Shown here: positions 18,301 to 27,317 of the stretch, one piece after another
How positions within the stretch are numbered: the stretch's first letter is position 1
Layout of the letters: each line of letters begins with the position of its first letter
Origin: Bacteroidaceae bacterium
Lineage (GTDB): Bacteria > Bacteroidota > Bacteroidia > Bacteroidales > Bacteroidaceae
Reading direction: 5' to 3'
Assembly: GCA_017633615.1 (NCBI GenBank)
Contig: JAGBPB010000033.1
Location: 59,902 to 123,901, forward strand
DNA length: 64,000 nucleotides
Notes under the pieces: generated by a model
Databases searched by the model: none
The model's input: only the letters and a program-made list of their open reading frames with translations
What the model was told of the DNA's origin: nothing
Translations under genes and position numbers: made by a program

Positions 18301-18492
18301 AATGTACGTCACGTAGTCAAGGACTACAGTAAGGGCGTTGGTAAGAAACCTCTGTGGAACATCATGAGCCGTGAGTATGAATTTAACTCAACTACTGTAA
18401 CAGATGCTTCAAGATCCAGGTTGGAGACTTCGTCATACATTGTTATTCATCAGATTGACGGACCGTTGTGCAACGGCGAAGTGAAATTTTAA
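15358..18492 (+). CDS. Large lipoprotein with several fasciclin (FAS1)-type domains
   Basis: A 1044-residue lipoprotein (lipobox GVTSC, Cys30), probably exposed on the cell surface. Several FAS1-like modules can be made out: one near residues 60-200 with TLFVADDEAFKRFF; one near 240-560 with MAVMMVPTDNTLMDWW and a downstream VVMCCNGAIYFTNAVYAP; a weaker one near 560-760; and one near 790-1040 with YTIYVPTNESLESL and QLKNFIKYHIQD. FAS1 domains are usually adhesive. It is followed after 12 bp by susC, the position usually held by, or next to, glycan-binding proteins. A role in binding the polysaccharide is an inference. Confidence 0.8.
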   Translation: MKKSNSLFNRSGFVGIALFALATFFGVTSCRPDYDLDKRFPEWLGTSIFETLQEGFKDTITGKEYKFETYVKLIKDLDQEKILAKTGSKTLFVADDEAFKRFFADCPFTLPEVDPETGKHKKVTSYEQLSVAQKTMILKGSMLNNVYQVAMLSSSEGPKLGDCMRRLSSSSIYDTIPVLLPEDMPNTPLWSYLKNDPNRKAGIPIMVDGTIKPMIFFVNKFLTMKKITDEDYEFLFNLPANSRQANDASVNGVRIACQNKKCFNGFIHVMEDVIYLLPNMAEYLEQSDSSIIFSSILDRFSAPFYPTGAQSGVASGKSHTDDVKRLLDDDDERLVKIGSPALKAAMDASDDSVYTKMYFSKRSQGNTKWNKTPAGKQFGFDGELLKFDPGWNTFFSETSSTTTTDVALQQNMAVMMVPTDNTLMDWWLNGAGKALRQRYGLGKYKENPPTNAKEVAEDMSEIDLKVIVKLVNNNMLNSLTGSVPSKFSNVLNDANDPLFEDTELARSQIKKVVMCCNGAIYFTNAVYAPTAYRSVSYPALVNEKLQVIDWAIEDEVMSFSAYLNSMVATYSFFIPEVSYSSDLAEELRGKLIWVDPVSFAIKKYGASDTEGTYLKALVFSYDDVNKTVKADLYNYNDTTNQILEKTSSQSIDGTTDDGLTYLRNRLEDLLDYHIIIGNVEGDSKNQSVPWDKDGYAYFKTKGRGTVRFKKAADFHDMEVAGGWQIETGEKINIVDRVDLSKESTSHGNGRTYIIDRPLQTSRLSVYDILSDEEKYPEFSRFFKLMQSATGSEAKSLFQTDANKHDIGSRYCVSTLNTYHYTIYVPTNESLESLEKSGILVDPKNLATYDENWRAIKSNIYDDLYEGDEATANKVWQQQMIEESRRIRGAQDGEPNTKADSTFDFKKDYSDVKRDQLKNFIKYHIQDNSVYANAEFEAGYNADGSKATETNYETAYMRESDKQFAKLKVKGGDEIEVTDANGNVRHVVKDYSKGVGKKPLWNIMSREYEFNSTTVTDASRSRLETSSYIVIHQIDGPLCNGEVKF

Positions 18493-18504
18493 TCAGCAAA
18501 CCAA

Positions 18505-21500
18505 ATGACAATGAAATACAATAACAGTTTATTGAGAATGGCTTTCGCCTTTGCGGTAGCCACTCTGCCCAGTTTGCTTTTCGCACAGAAAACCGGTGAT
18601 ATTATCAGCGGTGTTGTTGAAGACAATGACGGCCCGATGATGATGGTGAACGTTACTGAGAGGGATGCTGCTGACCGTATCGTGGCTCATGCCATTACGG
18701 ATATTGAAGGTAACTTCTCTTTCAAGCTTGTCAACCCCAAGGACAGGATACAGATTTCATACGTAGGTTATGAGACTGTTGATATCCCTATCAACAAGCT
18801 TTATTATGAAATCAAGATGAAAGATCAGAGTGATCTTCCTCCTGTAGATATTATCGCTGATCGCGTACTTGAGACCACCGGTCTTCCCATTCCTCTGCGT
18901 GAGGTATCCTCATCAGTCGCTACCATCAATATGGAGGAGTTTGAGGGTCTGGGTATAATGTCAGTCGACGAGGCTCTTCAGGGTCGTGTTCCCGGACTTG
19001 ATATCGTATTCAACTCCGGTGACCTGGGTGCCCGTTCAACAATGCACTTGCGTGGTGTATCAACCATGTCAGGTGATACCAACCCGCTTATTGTTGTGGA
19101 CGGTAACATCTGGGAGGTTGCCAGCAACCTTAAGAACAACTTTGACTTCCAGAATGAGTCACAGAACACAGAGAAGGTATCTGAGTTGTTGAACATCAAT
19201 CCTGAGGATATTGCAACAATATCTATCCTTCGTGATGCTGCCGCAACCGCCATCTGGGGTGTGCGTGCCGCCAACGGTGTTATGGAGATCAAGACCAAGC
19301 GTGGTTCACGCGGTAAGACACGTGTAAACTACTCGTACCGTCTGAATCTCACATGGCAGCCTGAGGGTTATAAACTCATGAACGGTGACCAGTACACAAT
19401 GTTCCTTAAGGAGTCATTCTTCAATCCTGCATTGAGTGATGCTGCTGCCGATATCATTGAGCTCAACTATGATGACAAGTTCTCAGAGTATGAGATGTAT
19501 AATGACAATACTGATTGGGTTGCAGCCGTAAAGAGAACAGGTAAGCAGCATGGTCACAACGTATCTGTATCAGGTGGTGGTGACAAGGCCAACTTCCGTA
19601 TATCTGCCGGTTTTGATGACAACACCAACGGTGTGATAGGTCAGCACCAGAACCGTTTCACAACCCGTGTGGCTTTTGACTACTTCATTTCAGAGCGTAT
19701 CAAGGTTGTTACAAACTTCTCAATGACCTATACCAAGACCAAGCAGGGCTCAGGCAGTATAGATGCCGCCATGAGAATGATGCCTAACCTGGCTATCTAT
19801 TATGAGGATGCTCAGGGCAATCCTACCGGTGAGTTCTACCATATGCTGGCTTCTGCATCTGAGGAGCTTCCCAAGAACACCAACCCGGTGGCTGAGGCAG
19901 CTGAGAAACAGAATTACAGCACCTCTCTGAATGTAAATCCTGAGTTCTCACTTAATTATAACTTGCTCGGTATTGAGAACGATGAGACTAAGCTCACCTA
20001 TGAGGGACGTATCACATTCGGTGTAAGCAACAGCGGAAGTGACAGCTATACTCCTTCAAGCCTCTCCAGAAACGGATGGTCTGACAGCAATGCAAACTCC
20101 GTATCTTCCAGTGCAAACAAGAGTTCTCAAATAGGTACAACCCACTCCCTTACGTTCATACCTCATCTGAACAATCCTAACCATTCATTCATGACTATGG
20201 TAAGGTATCAGTTGAACACCAATAACAACAAGGGCCAGAGTGGTGGCCTGTCAGGACTTCCTTCAGGACCTTATCAGTCAATAGGTCTGCCCGGTAAGAT
20301 CAACAATATGTCAACCAGTGCCGGTCGCGGCCGCAGCCTGAACGTAACGTTCACTGCCCACTACTCATACAAGAGCAAGTACTCACTTGACTTTACCGCA
20401 CGTTCTGACGGTAACACCCGTTTCGGTGACAACAAGCGTTGGGCTACATTCCCCGCTATGTCAGGACGTTGGAACATTATTGATGAGAAGTTCATGGAGC
20501 GTATCCGCCAGTCAAATTATCTGACAATGCTTGCTATGCGTGTCAGCTGGGGTCTCCAGGGTAATGCTCCCGGTGATGACGGTATGTTCTACAGCAAGTA
20601 CTCAAGCGGTGATTCATATCTGGGATCATCAACAATGAAACCCGATAACATCCGTTTGAGCAACATGCAGTGGGAGGAGACCACATCATGGAACTTAGGT
20701 TTTGACTTCGGGCTGTTCCGTGACAAGTTGAATCTGAGTGTTGAGGTTTATGACCGTCTCACCAAGAAGATGCTTCAGAGAGGTTACTCAATACCTTCAT
20801 CATCAGGTTTCAATTCACTGTCTGTAGTTAATGACGGTAAGATGAGAAACCAGGGTTGGGAGTTGAGTATATCCGCCAACCGTCTCTACTCAGCCAAACT
20901 GTTGGGTAAGGACTTCAACATTGGCGGTAACCTGAACTTTGCTGATAACATGAACCTTCTTCTTGAGTTGAATCCTACTGTACTTGAAAAGTACAATAAG
21001 GACTTTGACTACAAGAACGGCAGTTATCTTGCATACACAGCTCTTAACAACTCATTCGGTTCAATCTACGGATTCAAGTACAAAGGTGTTTACCAGTACA
21101 GTGATTACAGTCCGACAGAGATTAAGGGTGTAAGCGGTCCCAACGCTCCTGTTGTAAAGGATGCTGACGGCAATGTTATCCTCAACCAGAAGGGTAAGAC
21201 CAAACCTATGATGTATGATTATGGAACAGGCCGTACCAACTATGAGTTCGTAGGCGGTGATGCCATCTATGAGGATATCAACAATGATGGTAATATCAAT
21301 GAACTTGATATAGTTTACTTGGGTAGTTCACTGCCTAAGTTGAACGGTGGTTTTGGCTTCCGTATGTCATGGGGCCGACTCTCATGGAACAACCAGTTCA
21401 ACTTCCGTTGGGGTAACAGAATTGTAAACAAGGGTAGAATGGAAGCTGAGTGCATGTACAACACTGATAACACATCAGCTGCCGTTAACTGGCGTTGGCG

Positions 21501-21828
21501 CGTTGAGGGTGATATTACAGAGATGCCTCGTGCCCTCCACCAGTACGGTTATAACTACCTGGGTTCAGACCGCTATGTAGAGGATGGTTCATTCCTGCGT
21601 TGGAACTACACGGCGTTCAACTATTCACTTGATCCCAAGATCACCAAGAAACTCCACGTAAGCAGCGTAAGCTTCAACTTCAACCTGAACAACGTGTTTA
21701 CCTGGACCAAGTATTCAGGCTTGGATCCTGAGAGTGCCGGTAGTGGCGGTCATGGTAGTGTTGCTATGGATAGCAGACAGACTCCTCGTGAGAAACAGAT
21801 CACATGCGGTGTTTCAGTACAGTTCTAA
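18505..21828 (+). CDS. SusC/RagA-type TonB-dependent outer-membrane transporter
   Basis: A 1107-residue protein with a signal peptide ending near SLLFA. An N-terminal carboxypeptidase-D-like regulatory domain (IISGVVEDNDGPMMMVNV through YVGYETVDIPI) is followed by a plug (SVDEALQGRVPGLDIV, LIVVDGNIWE, ILRDAAATAIWGVRAANGVMEIKTKRG) and a 22-strand-type barrel ending in FSVQF-like residues (GVSVQF). It imports oligosaccharides captured by the SusD partner. The region before the plug lacks a textbook EVVV TonB box; IIADRVLETT sits in that place. SusD follows after 18 bp. Confidence 0.95.
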   Translation: MTMKYNNSLLRMAFAFAVATLPSLLFAQKTGDIISGVVEDNDGPMMMVNVTERDAADRIVAHAITDIEGNFSFKLVNPKDRIQISYVGYETVDIPINKLYYEIKMKDQSDLPPVDIIADRVLETTGLPIPLREVSSSVATINMEEFEGLGIMSVDEALQGRVPGLDIVFNSGDLGARSTMHLRGVSTMSGDTNPLIVVDGNIWEVASNLKNNFDFQNESQNTEKVSELLNINPEDIATISILRDAAATAIWGVRAANGVMEIKTKRGSRGKTRVNYSYRLNLTWQPEGYKLMNGDQYTMFLKESFFNPALSDAAADIIELNYDDKFSEYEMYNDNTDWVAAVKRTGKQHGHNVSVSGGGDKANFRISAGFDDNTNGVIGQHQNRFTTRVAFDYFISERIKVVTNFSMTYTKTKQGSGSIDAAMRMMPNLAIYYEDAQGNPTGEFYHMLASASEELPKNTNPVAEAAEKQNYSTSLNVNPEFSLNYNLLGIENDETKLTYEGRITFGVSNSGSDSYTPSSLSRNGWSDSNANSVSSSANKSSQIGTTHSLTFIPHLNNPNHSFMTMVRYQLNTNNNKGQSGGLSGLPSGPYQSIGLPGKINNMSTSAGRGRSLNVTFTAHYSYKSKYSLDFTARSDGNTRFGDNKRWATFPAMSGRWNIIDEKFMERIRQSNYLTMLAMRVSWGLQGNAPGDDGMFYSKYSSGDSYLGSSTMKPDNIRLSNMQWEETTSWNLGFDFGLFRDKLNLSVEVYDRLTKKMLQRGYSIPSSSGFNSLSVVNDGKMRNQGWELSISANRLYSAKLLGKDFNIGGNLNFADNMNLLLELNPTVLEKYNKDFDYKNGSYLAYTALNNSFGSIYGFKYKGVYQYSDYSPTEIKGVSGPNAPVVKDADGNVILNQKGKTKPMMYDYGTGRTNYEFVGGDAIYEDINNDGNINELDIVYLGSSLPKLNGGFGFRMSWGRLSWNNQFNFRWGNRIVNKGRMEAECMYNTDNTSAAVNWRWRVEGDITEMPRALHQYGYNYLGSDRYVEDGSFLRWNYTAFNYSLDPKITKKLHVSSVSFNFNLNNVFTWTKYSGLDPESAGSGGHGSVAMDSRQTPREKQITCGVSVQF

Positions 21829-21846
21829 TCTAAAAGAAGGAATAGT

Positions 21847-23556
21847 ATGAAAAAGATTAAATCATATATTTTAGCTGCAGTGATGGGACTTTCTGTAACA
21901 TCCTGCAAGGATTTCCTCACGCTTATGCCTTTGAACGAGGTGGTTCTTGAGAATTTCTGGACCAACAAGGCCGACGTTGAGAGTGTACTTATGGGTGCAT
22001 ACGCTGCTCTTGAGACATCTGATTGCGTAGTCAGAATGTCCATCTGGGGTGAGATGCGCTCTGATAACATCATCCCCGGTAAGGACAATACTGACAGCGG
22101 TGATGATATTGTCCAGATAGTAAAGGACAATATCCTTCAGACCAACAGCTATACCTCTTATAAGTGCTTCTATGATGTAATCAACCGTGCCAATACGGTT
22201 CTTCATTTTGCACCTGCGGTGGCAGCCAAGGATCCTAACTATACCGGTGCTGAGCTCAAGGCAAATCAGGCTGAAGCCATTGCCATCCGCAGCCTCTGCT
22301 ATTGGTATCTTATCCGCGCCTATAAGGATGTTCCTTATACTACAATTCCGTCAATTGATGATACACATGATTTCTTTATCGGCCAGACTCCGTTTGCCCA
22401 GGTACTGGATTCACTCATCAATGATCTGGACCGCGTAAAGAACTTTGCAGTTAACCGTTATGCTCTTGAGTCCCATAATACCGGTAGGTTTACCCGCGCA
22501 TCAATTTACGCCATGCTTGCCGATATGTACCTGTGGAGAGGAGATTGGGACAAGTGCATAGAGTGCTGCGAGTGGGTTACCGAGCGTAAGCTTGTTGAGT
22601 ATGAGGAGTTGCTCCGCAAGGAAGGCAAGAACTGCACAGTAGAGCTTATAAATGATACTTATCCCCTTATAACAGAGACTCCTACCGGCGCTGTCTGCGG
22701 TAACGCCTATAACGAGACATTCGGTAAGGGTAACTCTTTTGAGGTCCTATATGAACTCCCGTTTGATCAGGACCGTAACAATCCTTTCGTTTCAGACTAT
22801 TACAACAGCAGGAACACCAAGGTCGGAAAGATCAAGGCATTTGCTGAAATAGGAAACGGTTTCGGTACCGGAAGCGGCAACAAGGTATTTATCCAGCCTT
22901 TTGATGTACGTTATTATCAGAACGTTCGCAAGGACGGTTCAAACTACGGTATCGTAAAGTATGTATTTGAGAAGATGGAGTATAACATGAGTGACGGTAT
23001 GATAGGTGATAACAGAACCTTCTCAGAACGTCAGAACACCCAGCCCAACTGGATTGTTTACCGTTATACTGATGTCCTTTTGATGGAGGCTGAGGCCAAA
23101 GTCATGAAGGCCCGTAGCCTTGGTACAGGCGATGCAGTTAGTGGTGATGTTCAGGAACTCCTCCAGGAAGCATTTAACCTGGTTGATGCAGTGAACCGCC
23201 GCGCCATCTGCAAGTCACGTTATGAGAGCGCTAAGGAACTCAAGTTTGCCGATTATGGCGGTAGCGTATCCTCAATGGAGGAACTCGTATTTGACGAGCG
23301 TCGTCGTGAACTTATGTTTGAGGGCAAACGCTGGTTTGATCTGGTACGTATGGCTATGCGTGACGGTGACACCAAACGCGTGGTATCAAAGGTAGTTCCC
23401 AAACATGACGGTGCTTCACAGAGTGCAGTACGTATCAAGCTTACTGACATGAACGCTCTGTTCTTCCCCTTAAGCAAGGATGAAATCAAGATTAATGACA
23501 AGCTTGTACAGAATCCTGTTTATGAGGATAATGAATACACAGAGAAGGCCAAGTAA
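21847..23556 (+). CDS. SusD/RagB-type nutrient-binding lipoprotein
   Basis: A 569-residue surface lipoprotein (lipobox SVTSC, Cys20). It has the family start DFLTLMPLNEVVLENFWTNKADVE, the TPR-like helical core (AEAIAIRSLCYWYLIRAYKDVPYTT) and the C-terminal RagB motif VFDERRRELMFEGKRWFDLVRM. It caps the upstream SusC and binds the glycan. The next gene starts 13 bp later, so it lies in the same operon. Confidence 0.95.
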   Translation: MKKIKSYILAAVMGLSVTSCKDFLTLMPLNEVVLENFWTNKADVESVLMGAYAALETSDCVVRMSIWGEMRSDNIIPGKDNTDSGDDIVQIVKDNILQTNSYTSYKCFYDVINRANTVLHFAPAVAAKDPNYTGAELKANQAEAIAIRSLCYWYLIRAYKDVPYTTIPSIDDTHDFFIGQTPFAQVLDSLINDLDRVKNFAVNRYALESHNTGRFTRASIYAMLADMYLWRGDWDKCIECCEWVTERKLVEYEELLRKEGKNCTVELINDTYPLITETPTGAVCGNAYNETFGKGNSFEVLYELPFDQDRNNPFVSDYYNSRNTKVGKIKAFAEIGNGFGTGSGNKVFIQPFDVRYYQNVRKDGSNYGIVKYVFEKMEYNMSDGMIGDNRTFSERQNTQPNWIVYRYTDVLLMEAEAKVMKARSLGTGDAVSGDVQELLQEAFNLVDAVNRRAICKSRYESAKELKFADYGGSVSSMEELVFDERRRELMFEGKRWFDLVRMAMRDGDTKRVVSKVVPKHDGASQSAVRIKLTDMNALFFPLSKDEIKINDKLVQNPVYEDNEYTEKAK

Positions 23557-23569
23557 GAAATAACAGGAA

Positions 23570-25609
23570 ATGAACAAGTCCAGGAACATATTCAACCTGA
23601 TTTCAGCTGCAATCCTGACAGTTGCATTGATGGGCACGGTGTCCTGCTTTGACCTATGGACAGAGCAGCACCCGGGTACCTATTACACATTCAACGGTCA
23701 GACTGTTGCTGATTATCTGGAACAGGATGAGACTGGCCGTTTCTCTGATTTCATTAAAGTTCTCCAGAAATCGCAGACATGGGGAGAGCTTGACACTTAT
23801 GGTACATATACCTGTTTCGCTCCCACCAACAACGCTTTTGCCGAGTACTTAAAGGAGAAAGGCATTCCTGGTGTAGATTCACTTACCAAGGCAGACTGTG
23901 ACACTATAGCATGGAACCATCTTATCAGAAAGGTGTTCTTCATGTCAGATGTTGCAGCCGGCAGTCTTCCGTATGTGAATCTGCTCAACCGGTTCCTCGT
24001 GGTTGATTATGTTGCCGATACTCTTCAGGACGGAACCATCAGAGCCGTCACCACCATCAACAGACGTTCACGCATTATACGTGAGGATGATACTGTACAG
24101 AACGGTGTGGTTCAGGTGGTTGACCGTGTAATCAGAGTGGCCGGTGATTATGTATATGACATAGTCAAGGATAATCCCAAAACTTCAATATTCTACAGCG
24201 CCCTCAATCTTGTGGGTCTTGAGGATTCACTCAAGAAATGGCATGACCATTCATACACCATAGGTTATGACTCCATCCAAGAAGGTGGCGGTGTGGAATG
24301 TGAAGGCGGCGGATCTACTTATACGGTATATTACGTTCCTGAAAAGAACTGGGGATTCACCCTTCTCGTCGAGCCTGATTCTATTTACAGAATCAATGGA
24401 ATTAAGAATCTGGATGACCTCATTGATTATGCCAACAAGGTATATCACGAGTCTTATTCTGATTATAAGGACCGCGGATACGGTAATCAATATGATACTG
24501 TGTGGACAGACCAGCGTAATCCGTTGCGCAGGTTTGTGGAGTATCACATACTTCCGTTCAGTATGCCTTCAGAGTACAGCTTCAATGCCCGTGAGGATAT
24601 AATCAAGGCCAAGTGTGAAACTGATGTGCTGGATGCTGAGGATTATTTTGAGACATTCCTGCCCCATTCACTTATCCGTGTTTCACGTATTCTTGATAAC
24701 GGCCGTTACAACGGTGTCTATATCAACCGTTTGGGCGTAGGTGCCGACGGCAAGGGTGAACTGGGTCGCAGCTTCTATCCCGGAATCAAGGTTTACACCA
24801 TCAATGACGGCGCTGCCAATGAGGGATGCAACGGTTATGTGCACTATCTGGACAATATCCTGGAGTATTCCAAGTTTGTCCGCACAGAAGTCCTCAACCG
24901 TCGTCTCAGAGTTGACTGCTGCACGCTTTCACCTGATTTCCTTACATCCGGAGCACGTCAGAAACAGACTGAGAACAACTATGAGGGTGTGGGATTCAAG
25001 GAGCCTACCAATTTCCACTCATTCAATTCTGATTACGCAATGTGGGTACGCAGTGCTTTTGTAGCCAACATAAGTTATCAGGGTGACGGACTGGATCTTC
25101 AGGGCAACTATGATATCATGCTCAAACTCCCCCCCATCCCTTATGACGGAAACTGGGAGTTGCGCCTGTCATATCGCGGTTCAGGAGGTTGCGGTGTGGT
25201 ACAGAACTATGTAGGTGACAATCCTGAAAGGCTTCTGCCCTGCGGAATACCTACTGACCTGCGCTACTCGGCTGAGGCCAATCCCAATATCCGCTGGAAG
25301 AAAGATGATACTTTTACAGATCCTGACGGAAACATTGATACGCTTGAGGTTGACGCATATGATAAGGCCATGCGTAACCGCGGTTATATGAAAGGTCCTG
25401 ATTCACACTGGACATCCGATAAGGCTGAAAAGTTCCGTGACTACAACCTGATAGCCCGTCGCATCATCACAACAGATTATTTCTATTCTGACCGTGACTA
25501 TTGGCTCAGGATGAAACTTGTTCTTGATAATCCTAAAGCCGAAATGAATTTTGACTATATGGAATGGGTTCCTAAATATATTTATGATAACAGTGAAGAC
25601 AAACACTAA
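23570..25609 (+). CDS. FAS1-type lipoprotein, class A
   Basis: A 679-residue lipoprotein (lipobox GTVSC, Cys26). The N-terminal part reads CFDLWTEQHPGTYY, then a FAS1 module with TYTCFAPTNNAFAEYL near residue 80 and VVQVVDRVIRVAGDYVYDIV. A second FAS1-like module spans about 200-450 (FTLLVEPDSIYRIN, YHILPFSMP). The C-terminal ~220 residues (LPPIPYDGNWELRLSYRG) look like a beta-sandwich and end in FDYMEWVPKYIY. It is a clear paralogue of the minus-strand protein at 41677-43830. A surface glycan-binding or adhesion role is inferred from its place after susD. Confidence 0.75.
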   Translation: MNKSRNIFNLISAAILTVALMGTVSCFDLWTEQHPGTYYTFNGQTVADYLEQDETGRFSDFIKVLQKSQTWGELDTYGTYTCFAPTNNAFAEYLKEKGIPGVDSLTKADCDTIAWNHLIRKVFFMSDVAAGSLPYVNLLNRFLVVDYVADTLQDGTIRAVTTINRRSRIIREDDTVQNGVVQVVDRVIRVAGDYVYDIVKDNPKTSIFYSALNLVGLEDSLKKWHDHSYTIGYDSIQEGGGVECEGGGSTYTVYYVPEKNWGFTLLVEPDSIYRINGIKNLDDLIDYANKVYHESYSDYKDRGYGNQYDTVWTDQRNPLRRFVEYHILPFSMPSEYSFNAREDIIKAKCETDVLDAEDYFETFLPHSLIRVSRILDNGRYNGVYINRLGVGADGKGELGRSFYPGIKVYTINDGAANEGCNGYVHYLDNILEYSKFVRTEVLNRRLRVDCCTLSPDFLTSGARQKQTENNYEGVGFKEPTNFHSFNSDYAMWVRSAFVANISYQGDGLDLQGNYDIMLKLPPIPYDGNWELRLSYRGSGGCGVVQNYVGDNPERLLPCGIPTDLRYSAEANPNIRWKKDDTFTDPDGNIDTLEVDAYDKAMRNRGYMKGPDSHWTSDKAEKFRDYNLIARRIITTDYFYSDRDYWLRMKLVLDNPKAEMNFDYMEWVPKYIYDNSEDKH

Positions 25610-25640
25610 CAAGAGTGATTATTATAATTAAACAACCGAT

Positions 25641-27317
25641 ATGAAAAATTACTTCAAAAAGCTAACGAGATCCGTTTGGGTAGTTTCTGCCATACTTGTT
25701 CTCGCATCATGTGAGAGCGATGTGTGGAAAGACCACTACAATTACAAGTCGGATAGTAATGCTCCGGTAAGTTCGCTCGCCGAGACAATTGAGAGTATTC
25801 CTGGTTCGGCCAACTTTGTAAAGGCCTTAAAGACCACATTTATGTTCAATGGCGATAAGCAGCTGTTCATTTCATACTGGGAATTCCTGGATGGAGACCA
25901 GTTCCTTACAGTATGGCTTCCGTCAGGAATAAGTGAGGAGGAGTGGGCTGAATACACAAAAGAGAACAAGACTCAGGAGGAGAACAAGAAGGTGGGCTCA
26001 CAGTTCATCATGAACCATATAGCCCGTTTCAGCCATCCTGTAGGCTCGGCTACCAAGGAAAATGTCAATATGCTGAGTGATAAATCTTTCCGTTCAGTAA
26101 GTGATCAGATAGGTTATGTTTCATATACGGAGAACAATATCCGTTGTACTAACGGTATTCTTCACTGTCTTGACGGTAGTCTTGTATATCGCCCAAGCCT
26201 GTATGAGTATCTTACAAAGCTCTCCAAGAGCATCCCTTCTGCTTCAGGCAAGAAATATGATTATCAGGACCGTATTGGAACCTGGTTTGACAAGTTTACC
26301 ATAGAGGAGGTTGATGAGAAGAAGAGTGTGCCAGGTGATATTGATGACGAGGGTGTGGTTCAGTATATAGACAAGGTCGTCATCAAGTCTAGCATACTGA
26401 TGAAGAAATTCGGTTATATCAGTGTTGAAGACAGTAACTATGCAATAGTTCTGCCCACACCTGCCACATGGGATTCTGTTTATGATACTGTTAAGTACTT
26501 CTATACTTATCGTCCTATGGAGGAGGAGCGTGACTCCATGCAGGAGTTCTGGACAAAGTCAGCTTTGCTCACAGATGCGTTCTTCAATATGAACCTCCAG
26601 AAGCATCCCAAGGATTCAGTAACTTCAACGCTCTTTAAGTGGACTGAGCGTGTTACAGAGAAAATACCTTATCATGTTTTCCAGAAACCGTATGCAGCAG
26701 GAGGTCTTTTTGCTGATTGTATAGACTCCGTTCTTTGCAGTAACGGTATAATTTATATCAAGGGCAACTGGCCGTTTGAAGATTCCCTGACATTCCGTCG
26801 TCCCATCAAGATTGAGGCAGAAGATCAGCGTATTTCAGGCGTTACCACAAATCCGCGTACCATCACCTATCTTGGCGGTAAGCGTTTCAACAACAAACGT
26901 GTCATGGAGATAAGCAAGGTTACATCTGCATGGGAGGCTGAATATCCTATTGAGGATAACCTGCGCGGCAAGTATCTGGTTAAACTGGTTATATTCCCCA
27001 ACACGGTGGCAGCTTTGCCTAACCTTATTCATCCGGTTGTATCTTATACTGAGGACCTGAAACAGGTGGTTCTTGACAACGGTGAGAAGAAATACAAGAA
27101 GGGTGCCCGTTGGATTAACCTGAATGATACAGTGGGTCGTAATCTTACCAAGATAGATACTGTTGTGTTAGGTCCTGTTGATATTCCTTACAGCAATTAC
27201 AACAGCAAGCCTGCACGTCTTTCAGTTACACTCAAGAGTGCCATAAACAATTCAAATGAGGACCAGTTCTCCAACAAGGTTTGGCTTGACTGCATCATCC
27301 TTGAACCGGTTAAATGA
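25641..27317 (+). CDS. FAS1-type lipoprotein, class B
   Basis: A 558-residue lipoprotein (lipobox VLASC, Cys24) starting CESDVWKDHYNY. Residues about 45-200 form one FAS1-like unit (SLAETIESIPGSANFVKALK, FLTVWLPSGISEEEW, IRCTNGILHCLDG). A second lies at about 215-390 (YAIVLPTPATWDSV, VLCSNGIIYIKGNWPF). The C-terminal ~170 residues look like a beta-rich carbohydrate-binding-type domain. It shares the module pattern, but little sequence, with the preceding gene. It overlaps susC by ATGA, so the two are translationally coupled. Confidence 0.7.
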   Translation: MKNYFKKLTRSVWVVSAILVLASCESDVWKDHYNYKSDSNAPVSSLAETIESIPGSANFVKALKTTFMFNGDKQLFISYWEFLDGDQFLTVWLPSGISEEEWAEYTKENKTQEENKKVGSQFIMNHIARFSHPVGSATKENVNMLSDKSFRSVSDQIGYVSYTENNIRCTNGILHCLDGSLVYRPSLYEYLTKLSKSIPSASGKKYDYQDRIGTWFDKFTIEEVDEKKSVPGDIDDEGVVQYIDKVVIKSSILMKKFGYISVEDSNYAIVLPTPATWDSVYDTVKYFYTYRPMEEERDSMQEFWTKSALLTDAFFNMNLQKHPKDSVTSTLFKWTERVTEKIPYHVFQKPYAAGGLFADCIDSVLCSNGIIYIKGNWPFEDSLTFRRPIKIEAEDQRISGVTTNPRTITYLGGKRFNNKRVMEISKVTSAWEAEYPIEDNLRGKYLVKLVIFPNTVAALPNLIHPVVSYTEDLKQVVLDNGEKKYKKGARWINLNDTVGRNLTKIDTVVLGPVDIPYSNYNSKPARLSVTLKSAINNSNEDQFSNKVWLDCIILEPVK